Below, piece after piece: positions 1-10,000 of a DNA stretch of 64,000 nt (position 1 is its first letter; each line of letters starts with the position of its first letter). A program made the position numbers and the translations under genes. The stretch is taken from NCBI GenBank assembly GCA_035502185.1, contig DATJUT010000045.1, positions 31,233-95,232 on the forward strand, in the 5' to 3' direction. A model generated the notes under the pieces. That model searched no databases, was not told the origin of the DNA, and was given only the letters and a program-made list of their open reading frames with translations. This DNA is from Gemmatimonadales bacterium (GTDB taxonomy: Bacteria; Gemmatimonadota; Gemmatimonadetes; Gemmatimonadales; JACORV01).

Positions 1-271
<271 letters not shown>

Positions 272-297
<26 letters not shown>

Positions 298-997
298 ACT
301 GGGCGGCGAGCTTGGGTCCCGCGCCGGCCTCCTCGTGCTTGAAGAACACGAAGGCGTCCTTCCAGGCCTGCGACGTCACCCGCCCGGCCCACCCGGCGAG
401 GTCCGCCGCGGTGTAGCCGGCACGCCGCAGCCGGAGGTATCCCCAATCGGCGGTGGCGACGAACGGGACCTGCAGCGCCTCCTTGTCGCCTTCCTCCGCG
501 GGGTCCGCATCGGCGACGCACAGCGAGGCGTTGTGGCCCCTGAGTGCGGTGAAGACCTCGTCGTCGAACCAGGAGGCGTGACGGAACTCGAAGGCGGCGC
601 GCCAGGCCCGCGGCACCAGCGCGAGGAAGTCCACCAGGCGCGGCAGGTCCTTCTTGAGGTTGGGGGGCAGCTGGAACAGGGTCGGGCCCAGCCTGGGGCC
701 GAGCACGTTGGCGACGCGCAGGAAGTACTCGACCTCGCCGGACACGTCCTTCAGGCGCTTGAAGTGGGTGATCTTCTGCGACGCCTTCAGCACGAAGGTG
801 AAGCTCTCGGGCACCTCGGCGGCCCAGGCGAGCAGGATCTTCTCCGAGGGCATCCGGTAGAAGGTGTTGTTGATCTCCACCGTCCCGAACCGCTCGCCGT
901 AGTATCGCAGCATCCCGTCGGCCGGCAGGTCCGCGGGGTAGAACGTGCCCTTCCATTCCTTGTAGGCATAGCCGCTGGTGCCGACGGCGATGCGCAT
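272..997 (-). CDS. DUF72 (YecE-like) family protein
   Basis: A 241-residue protein, the usual length for the DUF72/YecE family, which adopts a TIM-barrel-like fold and has no established reaction. The N-terminus MRIAVGTSGYAYKEWKG and the following FYPADLP match the family's GTSGWxYxxWxGxFYP signature. VEINNTFYRMP (about 40-50) is the second conserved block, and FELRPPSW-like variants appear as FEFRHASWF near the middle. There is no signal peptide and it is probably cytoplasmic. It converges with the upstream hydrolase and is divergent from the dienelactone hydrolase at 1033, with only about 35 bases between the two starts. Confidence 0.85.
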
Positions 998-1032
998 CCG
1001 AACCTCGACGTTCCGGGAAGAGGAGGTAGTCT

Positions 1033-1857
1033 ATGCCGAAGCGGGGAATCCTCAAGACGGTCCTCTCGCTCCTGGCCGTGCCGGCCGGCGCCGCCGCGGC
1101 GCAGGGGCTGCCGCCGGGCGAGGACAGCGCCGTGGCTCGGCTCAATGCGTCCCCTCGCCACGGCGAGTGGGTGGCCTACGACGCGGGCGGCGGCGACAGC
1201 GTGAAGGCGTGGATCGTGTACCCGGAGCGGAGCGACCGGGCGCCGGTGGTGGTGGTGATCCACGAGATCTTCGGCCTCACCGACTGGATCCGCGCGGTCA
1301 GCGACCAGCTCGCGGCCGAGGGCTTCATCGCCATCGCGCCGGACCTGCTCACGGGCAAAGGCCCGAACGGCGGCGGCACGTCGTCGGTGGACCGGCAGGG
1401 CGCCATCGCGCTGATCCAGGCGCTGAAGCCCGACGAGGTGCAGCGCCGGCTGCGGGCGGCGGGCGAGTACGCGATGGCGCAGCCGGCCGCCCGCAAGGTC
1501 GCCGGGAGCGTCGGCTTCTGCTGGGGTGGCTCGACCAGCTTCGCGTTCGCCACGAGCTGGCCGGACCTGGGGGCCGCGGCCGTCTACTACGGCACGCCGC
1601 CGGCCGACGACGCGATGGCACGGATCCACGCTCCGGTCTACGGCTTCTACGGCGGCGACGACGCTCGCGTGACCAGCACCGTCGAGCCTGCGCGCGCGGC
1701 GATGCAGCGCCTCGGCAAGCGCTACGAGCCCCACGTCTACGAGGGAGCGGGGCACGGGTTCTTGCGCGACCAGGCGGGGAGGAACGGAGCGAACCTGAAG
1801 GCGGCGCAGGCGGCGTGGCCGGCGACGGTGGCATTCCTGCGGGCGGAGCTGAAGTAA
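1033..1857 (+). CDS. dienelactone hydrolase family protein, probably exported
   Basis: A 274-residue alpha/beta hydrolase. The catalytic triad of the dienelactone hydrolase family is visible: Cys in GFCWGG (about residue 161), Asp in YGGDDARV (about 213) and His in GAGHGF (about 241). HEIFGLTDWIR near residue 78 is the typical oxyanion/substrate-loop block. The first 25 residues are a basic start, a hydrophobic run and AAAAQG, which looks like a signal peptide, so the enzyme may act outside the cytoplasm. Cytoplasmic ring-cleavage DLHs lack this, so an esterase role on another ester is more likely than chlorocatechol degradation. The next gene begins 22 bases downstream. Confidence 0.85.
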   Translation: MPKRGILKTVLSLLAVPAGAAAAQGLPPGEDSAVARLNASPRHGEWVAYDAGGGDSVKAWIVYPERSDRAPVVVVIHEIFGLTDWIRAVSDQLAAEGFIAIAPDLLTGKGPNGGGTSSVDRQGAIALIQALKPDEVQRRLRAAGEYAMAQPAARKVAGSVGFCWGGSTSFAFATSWPDLGAAAVYYGTPPADDAMARIHAPVYGFYGGDDARVTSTVEPARAAMQRLGKRYEPHVYEGAGHGFLRDQAGRNGANLKAAQAAWPATVAFLRAELK

Positions 1858-1879
1858 GCCGCCGGTCTCGGGTCCCCCT

Positions 1880-2515
1880 ATGCGCGCTCTCCTCGTCGGT
1901 GCCACCGGCCTCGTCGGCCGCGAGATGCTCAAGCTCCTCGTCGACGAGCCGGCCTGCACCCGGATCATCGTCCTCGCCCGGCGACCCCTGCCGTCGCCGC
2001 CGGCCAAGGTCGAGGCCCACGTCGTGGACTTCGATCATCTCGAGGCCGCGGCGTCGCTCGTGGACGCCGACGCGGTGTTCTGCGCCCTCGGCACGACGAT
2101 GCGACAGGCCGGATCGCAGGAGCGGTTCCGCCGGGTGGACTACGGCTATGCGCTCGCGGTCGCGAGGCTCGCGCGCGAGCGGGGCGCGCGGCAGTTCCTG
2201 CTCGTGAGCGCGCTCGGGGCCGACGCCCGCTCGCGGATCTTCTACAACCGGGTCAAGGGCGAGCTGGAAGAGGCCGTGCTCGCCCTTGGCTATCCGGGCG
2301 TGACCATCGTGCGGCCGTCGCTCCTGCTCGGCGAGCGCGAGGAGTTCCGCCTCGGCGAGCGGATCTTCGCGCACCTCGGGTGGCTCGTGCCGCGACGCTT
2401 CAAGCCGGTGCGCGCGGCGTCGGTGGCGGCGGCGCTGGTGCGCTCGGCCGTCGAGGGCGCGCCGGGAGTGCGAATCGTCGAGTCGAGGGACATTCAGGGA
2501 CACGCCGGCGGCTAG
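1880..2515 (+). CDS. NAD(P)-binding atypical short-chain reductase (HTATIP2/NmrA-like)
   Basis: A 211-residue Rossmann protein. The dinucleotide-binding motif GATGLVG lies at residues 7-13 and a YxxxK-like pair appears as FYNRVKGELE (about 122-131), preceded by LLVSALGA. This architecture is typical of HTATIP2/TIP30-like atypical SDRs, which bind NAD(P)H and have oxidoreductase or redox-sensing roles. No membrane segment is seen. The gene follows the dienelactone hydrolase by 22 bases and is probably cotranscribed with it. The substrate cannot be inferred. Confidence 0.8.
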   Translation: MRALLVGATGLVGREMLKLLVDEPACTRIIVLARRPLPSPPAKVEAHVVDFDHLEAAASLVDADAVFCALGTTMRQAGSQERFRRVDYGYALAVARLARERGARQFLLVSALGADARSRIFYNRVKGELEEAVLALGYPGVTIVRPSLLLGEREEFRLGERIFAHLGWLVPRRFKPVRAASVAAALVRSAVEGAPGVRIVESRDIQGHAGG

Positions 2516-2623
2516 GCCCTGTCAATCACGACTCCATTCACGCCGTATCCCGTCCGCAGTGCTTGATGGACGAACCACGCCTCCGCGCCCCCCGGCACGC
2601 TCATTGCGCTCTCTCGTAGTTGA
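2516..2623. other. leader region of the hydrogenase operon
   Basis: 108 bases without a gene precede the hydrogenase operon. No clear Shine-Dalgarno sequence lies before the ATG at 2624, and I see no convincing -35/-10 pair or regulator dyad. The operon promoter should lie here or within the upstream reductase gene. Confidence 0.3.
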
Positions 2624-3664
2624 ATGGACAACGAGATCTACCGGCTCCCGCGGGAGCGGCTGGATGGCCTGATCGAGCGGCTGGGGCGCGACTACCGGGT
2701 CGTGGGGCCCGTGAAGCACGGGGGGACGTGGGCCTGGACGGACGTTCGACCCGGCATGCCGCTCGCGCTCGACTATCCCACGACCATGCTGCCGCCCCGC
2801 CAGTTCTTCGCCCCGCCCCGCGAGACGCTGTTCCACTACCGCCGGGGTGGTGACGGGCGCTTCGTCTTCGACGAGCCCGGGACCGAGCGGCCGGTCGCGC
2901 TCGTCGGCGTGCACGGCTGTGACCTCACGGCCCTCCGGGTGCTGCGCGCCTTCCACGAGTCCAGCTGCCGCGACCGGCTGGTGCCGGGGCGGCTCGACCG
3001 CTCCTTCGTCGTCGGTCTCGCCTGCTGGACGCCGTGCCTCCCGGAATCGTTCTGCCGCGACATGGGCAGCCTCGAGAACGAGAGTCCCGCGTCGCTGTAC
3101 CTGTGGGACGTCGGGAGCGTGTTCCTCGCACGGGTCCAGTCGGCCCGCGGCCGCGAGGTCCTCAAGGACGTGACGGCGCTCGAAGCGGCGACGCCGGAGG
3201 AGCTGGTGGCGCTGCGCAAGCGGCTCCGCGCCAGGCCCGAGGCGTTCCCCGCGCAGCTGCAGTTCGCGCCGGAGCGGCTCGCGACGTCGCTCAAGGCGGC
3301 GGAGTCGGACATCCTGTGGGAGGCGACGGCCGACCGGTGTCTCTCCTGCGGGCGCTGCAACCTGGTGTGCCCGACGTGCACCTGCTTCGACGTCAGCGAT
3401 CGGGCGTCGCTGGGCGGCGGCGACGGGACGCGGACCCGCGCGTGGACCGGGTGCCAGGTGCCGGGCTTCTCGCGGGTGGCCGGCGGCCACGATTTCCGGC
3501 CGACGCGGGCGCAGCAGCTGCGCTACCGGATCTTCCGCAAGGGCAAGTACATGCCGGAGCGGTACGGGATCGTGGGCTGCACCGGCTGCGGGCGCTGCGC
3601 CACGCACTGCCCGACGCGCATCTCGATCCGGGACATCTTCGTGCAGGTGGGGAGAGCGCCCTGA
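2624..3664 (+). CDS. NiFe hydrogenase beta subunit (4Fe-4S protein, sulfhydrogenase HydB/AsrA-like)
   Basis: A 346-residue electron-transfer subunit. Two ferredoxin-type 4Fe-4S binding motifs are visible: CLSCGRCNLVCPTC (about 239-252) and CTGCGRCATHCP (about 319-330). VGVHGCDLTAL (about 94-104) is conserved in this family. The protein passes electrons between the FAD subunit and the hydrogenase module in group 3b NAD(P)-linked hydrogenases and in anaerobic sulfite reductase. The gene opens a four-subunit operon: its TGA overlaps the ATG of the gamma gene, which implies translational coupling. Group 3b is supported by the beta-gamma-delta-alpha gene set. Confidence 0.9.
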   Translation: MDNEIYRLPRERLDGLIERLGRDYRVVGPVKHGGTWAWTDVRPGMPLALDYPTTMLPPRQFFAPPRETLFHYRRGGDGRFVFDEPGTERPVALVGVHGCDLTALRVLRAFHESSCRDRLVPGRLDRSFVVGLACWTPCLPESFCRDMGSLENESPASLYLWDVGSVFLARVQSARGREVLKDVTALEAATPEELVALRKRLRARPEAFPAQLQFAPERLATSLKAAESDILWEATADRCLSCGRCNLVCPTCTCFDVSDRASLGGGDGTRTRAWTGCQVPGFSRVAGGHDFRPTRAQQLRYRIFRKGKYMPERYGIVGCTGCGRCATHCPTRISIRDIFVQVGRAP

Positions 3665-4491
3665 TGGCCCAGGCCTCGATGATCCCCCAGCCCTGCCGCA
3701 TCGTGTCGGCCGTCGCGCACAACGCCCGGGACGTCCACTTCGTGGTGGAGGCGCCGGCGGGCTTCGCGCCCGAGCCGGGCCAGTTCGTGATGGTCTCCGT
3801 GCCCGGCATCGGCGAGGCGCCGTTCTCGCTGGCCGCGCTGCCGGGCGAGGGGACGGCGGAGGGCTGCTTCGAGATGCTGATCCGCCGCGTCGGCCGGCTG
3901 ACGAACCTGATCACCCGGCTGCAGGCGAACGACCTGCTGTACGTCCGCGGGCCGTACGGGCGGCGCGTCGAATGGGACCAGTTCGAGGAGTCGAACCTGG
4001 TCCTCCTGGCGGGCGGCCTCGGCCTGGCGCCGCTGCGCTCGTTCGTGCGCCGCGCGCTCGGGCGCCGCGACCGGTTCGGGCGCATCGACCTGCTGGTGGG
4101 CGCGCGCAGCCCCGACGAGCTGCTGTTCCGCACCGACCTGCTGGTGTGGGCCTCGCGGCAGGACGACGTCCACGTGCACCTCACGGTGGATGCGGCGCGC
4201 GAGGGCTGGGACGGGCGCATCGGGGTCATCACCTCGCTGCTGGACGGCCTCGCCCTCGACAGCGCCCGCACGGTCGCGTTCCTGTGCGGGCCGCCGGTGA
4301 TGTACCGCCACTGCCTGCGGCGCCTGCTGGCGATGGGCCTGTACGAGCACAACGTCTGGCTCACGCTGGAGCGCCGGATGAAGTGCGGGCTGGGCCTGTG
4401 CGGCAACTGCCAGATGGACGGGCACTACCTGTGCTGCGAGGGGCCGCTGGTGAGCTGGCGCGAGGTGCGCGGCCTGCGGGAGGTGGTGTGA
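3664..4491 (+). CDS. NiFe hydrogenase gamma subunit (FAD/NAD(P)-binding reductase)
   Basis: A 275-residue ferredoxin-NADP-reductase-like subunit. The FAD domain is followed by RGPYGR (about 95-100) and the nucleotide-binding stretch AGGLGLAPLRS (about 116-126), then CGPPVMY (about 208-214). The C-terminus has four or five cysteines (CGLGLCGNCQ at 241-250 and CC at 257-258) that match the dihydroorotate-dehydrogenase-B-type 2Fe-2S site. It exchanges electrons with NAD(P)H for the hydrogenase. The ATG at 3664 overlaps the beta stop, and the stop overlaps the delta ATG at 4491. A longer open frame runs upstream, but the overlap start fits operon logic and family length. Confidence 0.9.
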   Translation: MAQASMIPQPCRIVSAVAHNARDVHFVVEAPAGFAPEPGQFVMVSVPGIGEAPFSLAALPGEGTAEGCFEMLIRRVGRLTNLITRLQANDLLYVRGPYGRRVEWDQFEESNLVLLAGGLGLAPLRSFVRRALGRRDRFGRIDLLVGARSPDELLFRTDLLVWASRQDDVHVHLTVDAAREGWDGRIGVITSLLDGLALDSARTVAFLCGPPVMYRHCLRRLLAMGLYEHNVWLTLERRMKCGLGLCGNCQMDGHYLCCEGPLVSWREVRGLREVV

Positions 4492-5270
4492 TGCGGCCCC
4501 GGGTCGCGTTCTTCTCGTTCGGCTCCTGCGAGGGGTGCCAGCTGCAGGTGCTCTCGGTGGAGGACGTGCTGCTCGATCTCCTGGGCGCGGTCGAAGTGGT
4601 GAACTTCCGCGAGGCCATGGACGACCGGCGCGACGACTATGACATCGCGTTCGTCGAGGGCTCGGTGATCCGTCCGGAGGACGTGGCCGAGCTGCGGGAG
4701 GTTCGCGGCCACGCCCGGATCCTCGTGGCCATCGGGGCCTGCGCCTGCCTGGGCGGCGTGAACGCGATCCGCAACCGGCGCCCGCTGACTGAGCTGGCGC
4801 GCGAGGTGTACGAGGGCCGCGAGGACGGGGTGTTCGCCGCGCTGCCGGACGCGAGCCCGCTCGCCGCGGTGGTGCAGGTCGACTACGAGATCCGGGGCTG
4901 TCCGATCGACCGGCCCGAGTTCCTCGAGGCCGTGCGCTCGCTGCTGGCCGGCACCGTCCCTTTCGTGCCGCCCCACGCCGTGTGCGTGGAGTGCACGCTC
5001 CGGGGCACGCCCTGCCTGCTGGAGGCCGGCGTCGCGTGCCTGGGCTCGGTCGCCCGCGCGGGCTGCGGCGCCGTCTGCCCCGCGTACGGCGCACCCTGCG
5101 AGGCGTGCCGCGGCTTCCACGACGTGCCGAACTTCGAGGCGCTGGGCGAAGCGTTCCTCCGCCACGGGCTGCCCCGCGCCACGGCGGCCGAGAAGCTCGA
5201 GCTGTTCAACAACTATCGCGAGGTGCGCCAGGCATGGGAGCCAACCGTGCCGTCGTCGTCCGCCACGTAA
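4491..5270 (+). CDS. NiFe hydrogenase delta (small) subunit
   Basis: A 259-residue small subunit carrying the proximal Fe-S cluster. The N-terminus contains GSCEGCQLQ (residues 11-19), the typical CxxC of soluble group 3 small subunits. A second block, IGACACLGGV (about 81-90), follows, then RGCPIDRPEF (about 140). The C-terminal third is rich in Cys, which suggests further 4Fe-4S ligands. There is no Tat signal, so the enzyme is cytoplasmic. The start overlaps the gamma stop. Its last 37 bases overlap the alpha gene in another frame. Confidence 0.9.
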   Translation: MRPRVAFFSFGSCEGCQLQVLSVEDVLLDLLGAVEVVNFREAMDDRRDDYDIAFVEGSVIRPEDVAELREVRGHARILVAIGACACLGGVNAIRNRRPLTELAREVYEGREDGVFAALPDASPLAAVVQVDYEIRGCPIDRPEFLEAVRSLLAGTVPFVPPHAVCVECTLRGTPCLLEAGVACLGSVARAGCGAVCPAYGAPCEACRGFHDVPNFEALGEAFLRHGLPRATAAEKLELFNNYREVRQAWEPTVPSSSAT

Positions 5271-6514
5271 CCCGCATCGAGGGCCACGGCAACATCGTGG
5301 TGGACCTCGAGGGCGACACGATCCGGCGGTGCGACCTCGAGATCGTGGAAGCGCCGCGCTTCTTCGAGGCGCTGCTCCGGGGCCGTCCCTACGACGAGGC
5401 CCCGCGCATCGCCTGCCGGATCTGCGGGATCTGCTCGGTGGGCCACGCCACCGCGTCGGTGCACGCGGTCGAGGCCGCCCTCGGCATCACGCCCGGGCCG
5501 AAGCTGCGCGTGGTGCGCCGGCTGAACATGGCGGGAGAGTGGCTGCAGTCGCACGTGCTCCACGTCTGCTTCCTGGTGGCGCCCGACGCGCTCGGCGTGC
5601 CGTCGATCGTGCCGCTGGTGGGCAGCCATCCCGACGTCGTGAAGCGGGCGCTCCGCCTCAAGCGGCTCGCGAACGACGTCTGCTGCACGGTGAGCGGGCG
5701 GCACGTGATGCCGATCTCGTACCACGCCGGGTGGATGGGGCACTGGCCCGACCGGTCCGAGCTGCGCGCCCTCCAGGAGCAGCTGATCGCGGCGGAGGAG
5801 GACCTCGACGCGCTGGTGGAGCTGTTCGCCGCCCTGTCGTGGCCGCAGGTGGAGCGGAGCACCGAGCTGCTGGCGGCGCTGGAGCCGGGCGGGGCGTACC
5901 CGATGATGGGCGGTCCGCTGCATTCGACGTCCGGCACCGTCACGGCGCCCGAGGCGTACGGCGACGTGCTCCACGAGTACCTGGTGGACCACTCCGCCTC
6001 GAAGCACGTGCGCGGGACCGGGGGGGGCGGCACGATCCGCGTGGGCGCGCTGGCCCGCTATGCGCTGGCGCACGACCGGCTGCACCCGCGGGCCCGGGAC
6101 GCCGCGCGGCGGCTGGGCCTGCGCCCGGGCTCCGGCAACCCGTTCGACTTCGTCGCCGCGCAGCTGGTGGAGTCGGTGCAGGCGCACCAGGAGGCGGTGG
6201 AGGCGGTCAGCTCGCTCCTGGCGGATCCGGCGCCGGAGGAGCCGGCGCGGCCGACGCGGCCCGAGGGGGGACGCGGGGTCGGGATGGTCGAGGTGCCGCG
6301 CGGCACGCTCGTGCACGACTACACCATCGGCGCGGACGGCCGCCTCGCCGCCGCCAACTGCATCATCCCTACCAGCCAGAACCTGGCGTCCATCGAGGCG
6401 GACATGCGCGCCTTCCTGCCGTCGCTGGTGGGCCGGCCGTCGCCGGAGATCGCCCACGGGCTCGAGATGCTGGTCCGCGCCTACGACCCGTGCGTCTCCT
6501 GCTCGGTGCACTGA
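5234..6514 (+). CDS. NiFe hydrogenase alpha (large, catalytic) subunit without C-terminal extension
   Basis: A 426-residue catalytic subunit holding the NiFe(CN)2CO centre. The L1 motif is RICGICSVGH (residues 62-71) and the L2 motif is DPCVSCSVH (418-426), so all four Ni-binding cysteines are present. The protein stops directly after the L2 histidine. Most large subunits carry a short C-terminal peptide after that His, which a dedicated endopeptidase removes. This gene therefore encodes the already mature end. No hyp maturation or protease genes are in view. The ATG at 5234 is preceded by GAGGTG and lies inside the delta gene. The subunit set points to a group 3b NAD(P)-linked hydrogenase. 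Confidence 0.92.
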   Translation: MGANRAVVVRHVTRIEGHGNIVVDLEGDTIRRCDLEIVEAPRFFEALLRGRPYDEAPRIACRICGICSVGHATASVHAVEAALGITPGPKLRVVRRLNMAGEWLQSHVLHVCFLVAPDALGVPSIVPLVGSHPDVVKRALRLKRLANDVCCTVSGRHVMPISYHAGWMGHWPDRSELRALQEQLIAAEEDLDALVELFAALSWPQVERSTELLAALEPGGAYPMMGGPLHSTSGTVTAPEAYGDVLHEYLVDHSASKHVRGTGGGGTIRVGALARYALAHDRLHPRARDAARRLGLRPGSGNPFDFVAAQLVESVQAHQEAVEAVSSLLADPAPEEPARPTRPEGGRGVGMVEVPRGTLVHDYTIGADGRLAAANCIIPTSQNLASIEADMRAFLPSLVGRPSPEIAHGLEMLVRAYDPCVSCSVH

Positions 6515-6526
6515 AGGAGGGACACC

Positions 6527-7006
6527 ATGATTGACGACCTCAAGCGGTCCGACTTCTTCGTCGGCTTCGACGACCAGGCCCTCGCCGACATCGCGACCTT
6601 CGCGCGCCGGGAGACGTTCGAGGCCGGACGCGTCCTGTTCGACCGGGACGAGGAAGGGCGCACCGCCTACATCATCCTCAAGGGGCGGATCCGCCAGGGC
6701 TTCGAGGTCTCGCCGGGCACGGAGGTGTGGTTTCTCACCGGCGAGCCGGGCGACCTGTTCGGCTTCGGCTCGCTGATCGCCCCCCGGACCCGCGCGATGC
6801 GCGCCAAGGCGTCGGAGAAGACCGAGGTGGTCGCGGTGGACGCCGATGCGCTGCTGGAGTACCTCGAGGCACACCCGCGCTTCGGCTTCATCTTCATGGA
6901 GCGGCTGGCCCAGGTGATCTACCAGCGGCTCAACAACTGCCGCCTCCAGGTCATCCACCTGATGCCGCCGAAGGAGAGCGAAGGGCCGGTGCTGGGAAGA
7001 AGCTGA
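6527..7006 (+). CDS. stand-alone cyclic-nucleotide-binding-domain protein (Crp/Fnr sensor half)
   Basis: A 159-residue protein starting 12 bases after the hydrogenase large subunit with a strong AAGGAGG site. It contains only the effector-binding beta-barrel of the Crp/Fnr family: FFVGFDDQALADIATFARRE at the start, GDLFGFGSLI (about 74-83) as the phosphate-binding-cassette region, and the dimerisation helix near 125-145. The C-terminal winged-helix DNA-binding domain of Crp/Fnr proteins (usually 220-240 residues in total) is absent. It therefore cannot be a normal DNA-binding regulator. It may sense a nucleotide or redox signal and act on the hydrogenase or another protein. No Cys ligands for an Fe-S cluster are seen. 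Confidence 0.8.
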   Translation: MIDDLKRSDFFVGFDDQALADIATFARRETFEAGRVLFDRDEEGRTAYIILKGRIRQGFEVSPGTEVWFLTGEPGDLFGFGSLIAPRTRAMRAKASEKTEVVAVDADALLEYLEAHPRFGFIFMERLAQVIYQRLNNCRLQVIHLMPPKESEGPVLGRS

Positions 7007-7062
7007 AACGTCGATAGCCGGTCGGTTGTACGTGGTGAACCGGTGCGGCGCTTGCTTGGCCA

Positions 7063-7090
7063 CCACCTACCACCTACCACCTACCACCTG
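7063..7090. repeat. four tandem CCACCTA heptamers
   Basis: Three exact CCACCTA copies and a final CCACCTG lie between the converging Crp-like and RND genes. A GT-rich stretch (7022-7042) precedes them and can pair partly with the repeat. The arrangement matches the AC-rich right arm of the hairpin family described at 40521, 43127, 46374 and 49109. Confidence 0.7.
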
Positions 7091-7092
7091 CC

Positions 7093-10000
7093 TCAGTCCG
7101 CTCCCGCCGTCGCCGGCAGCGCTTCCGCAGCCGCCTGCGTCCTGATGACGCCCCCGAAGACCCGCCCCAGCCAGTGCTGGAACCTGTCCATGTACGTGTA
7201 GACCACCGGCGTCACGTACAGGGTCACGACCTGCGAGAACGCGAGCCCGCCCACCACCGCCAGGCCGAGCGGCCGCCGCGACTCGGCGCCCGCGCCGAGG
7301 CCCAGCGCGATCGGCAGCGTCGCCATCAGCGCCGCCATGGTCGTCATCATGATCGGGCGGAAGCGGATCAGGCAGGCCTGGACGATCGCGTCGGCCGGGG
7401 CCTTCCCTTCGGTGCGCTCCGCGTCCAGGGCGAAGTCGATCATCATGATGGCGTTCTTCTTCACCAGTCCCACCAGCATGATGATGCCGACGAACGCGTA
7501 CACCGACAGGTCCACGCGGAAGATCAGCAGCGTCAGCAGCGCCCCGAAACCGGCGAACGGCAGCCCCGAGAGGATCGTCAGCGGGTGGACGAAGCTCTCG
7601 TACAGCACCCCCAGCACCAGGTAAATCACCGAGATCGCCAGCACCAGCAGGAAGACCAGGCCCGCCTGGCTGGACTGGAAGGCCTGGGCCGTGCCGGCGA
7701 ACTGGGTGGCGATGGAGGACGGCAGCACCTGCCGCGCGATCCCCTGCACCTCGGCCACCGCCTGTCCCAGCGCGACGCCGGGCTTGGCGTCGAACGACAT
7801 CGTCACCGACGGCAGCTGGCCGGAGTGGTTGACCGAGAGCGGGCCCACGTCCTGGGTCAGCGTGGCGACGGACCCGAGCGGGACCAGCACGCCCTTGTCG
7901 TTCAGCACGTACAGCAGGTTGAGCGCCGTCATGTCGCGCTGGTACTGGGGCATCAGCTCCATGATGACCCAGTACTGGTTGTTGGGCGTCAGGATGGTCG
8001 AGATCTGGGCCTGGCCATAGGCGTCGGCCAAGGCGTTCTCGATCTGAGCGGCGTTGAGGCCGAGCGCGGCGGCCCGGTCGCGGTCGATCTCGACGTTCAC
8101 CTGCGGATTCCTGATCTGCAGGTCGCTGGTCACGTTCTGGAGCAGCGGCGAGGCGCTCATCTTCGTCTGCAGGATCCCCGCGTACTGGTAGAGCGCGTCG
8201 ATGTCGGCGCCCTGGAGCGTGAACTGGTACAGCGCCTTCGAAACGCGGCCGCCGACGCTGATCGGGGGCGGGTTCTGGAGGTAAACCCGCATCCCCGGGA
8301 TCTGGGCCACTTTGGGCTGCAACTCCCGGATCACCTGGTCGGCGCTCAGCTTGCGATCGGCGCGCGGCTTGAGATGGATGAACAGGCGTCCCTGGTTGCC
8401 GCCGCCGACCGACGACATGAAGTCGAGGACGTTGGGGTCGCGCTTGACGATCGCGGCCACCTGCTGCTGGTGCCGCACCATCTCGTCGTAACCGGTTCCC
8501 TCGGCCGCCTCGGTGGTGCCGGAGATCTGCTCGGTGTCTTCGCTGGGGAGGAAGCCCTTGGGGACCTTCATGAACAGCACGACCGTGGCGACCAGGATCG
8601 CCCCGGAGAAGATCATCGTCTGGCGGCGCCGCTGCATCACCCACCGGAGACTCACGTCGTAGGCGTGGATGGTGCGTTCCCACACGTGCTCCGACCACTG
8701 GAACAGCCGGCCATGCTGCTGTTCCTTCGCGGCACGCAGGAAGCGGCTGCACATCATCGGCGTCAGCGTGAGCGACACGAAGCCCGAGACGAGGATGGCC
8801 ACGCCGATCGTGACGGCGAACTCGTGGAACAGGCGGCCGATGATGCCGCCCATGAACAGCACCGGGATGAACACCGCGACCAGCGACATCGTCATCGAGA
8901 GGATCGTGAACCCGATCTCCGCCGAGCCGTCGAAGGCCGCCTGCATCACCGGTTTGCCCATCTCGAGGTGGCGCACGATGTTCTCGAGCATCACGATCGC
9001 GTCGTCCACCACGAAGCCCACGGAGAGCGTCAGCGCCATCAGTGAGAGGTTGTCGAGGCTGTAGCCCAGCAGGTACATGACCGCGAACGTGCCGACGATG
9101 GACATCGGCAGAGCGAGACTCGGGATGACCGTGGCCGAGACGTTCCTGAGGAAGAGGAAGATCACCATCACCACGAGGCACAGCGTCAGCAGCAGCGTGG
9201 CCTTGACGTCGTTCACCGAGTTGTGGATCGAGAGCGAGCGGTCGTAGAGGGTCTGCACCTCGACCGACGGCGGCATCTGCGCCTGGAGCTTCTTGAGCAG
9301 CGTCTTGACGTCGCTGGCGACCTGCACCGTATTGGTTCCCGGCTGGCGCTGCACCGCCATCACGATGCCCCGCACCCCGTTGAACCAGCTCGCCTGCTGC
9401 GCGTTCTGCACGCTGTCCACGACCTGGGCGATGTCCTCGAGCCGTACCGGGGAGCCGTTCCGGTACGCCACGACCATCGGCGCGAACTCCTTGGCGTCGG
9501 CGAGCTGGCCGTTGGCCTGGACCGTGAAGGCCTTGTGCAGGCCCCACAAGATCCCGGTCGGCAGGTTGACGTTGGCGTTGTTGATGGCGTTGTACACCTC
9601 GTCGATCCCCACGCCACGCGACGCCATCGCCCGCGGGTCCACCCGGATGCGGACGGCGTACTTCATCGAGCCGAACACCTGCACCTGCGCGACGCCCTGC
9701 ACCATCGACATGCGCTGCGCGAGATAGGTCTCGGCGTACTCGTCCAGCGTCGTCAACGGGAGCGAGGCCGACGTGAGCGCGAGAAACAGAATCGGCGCCT
9801 GCGCCGGATTCACCTTCTGGTAGCTCGGTGGCAGAATCCCCAGCGGCAGCTGGCGCAGCGTCTTGGCGATCATCGACTGCACGTCCGCCGCCGCGGCGTC
9901 GATGTCCCGGTCCAGGCTGAACTGCAGCGTGATGTTGGTGTTGCCCTGCGTGCTGGTCGACGTCATCTGATCGATGCCGGCGATGGTCGAGAACTGCTTC

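Noticed and set aside
7063-7090. CRISPR-like array
   Set aside because: Units are only 7 bases, directly tandem without spacers, and no cas genes are near.
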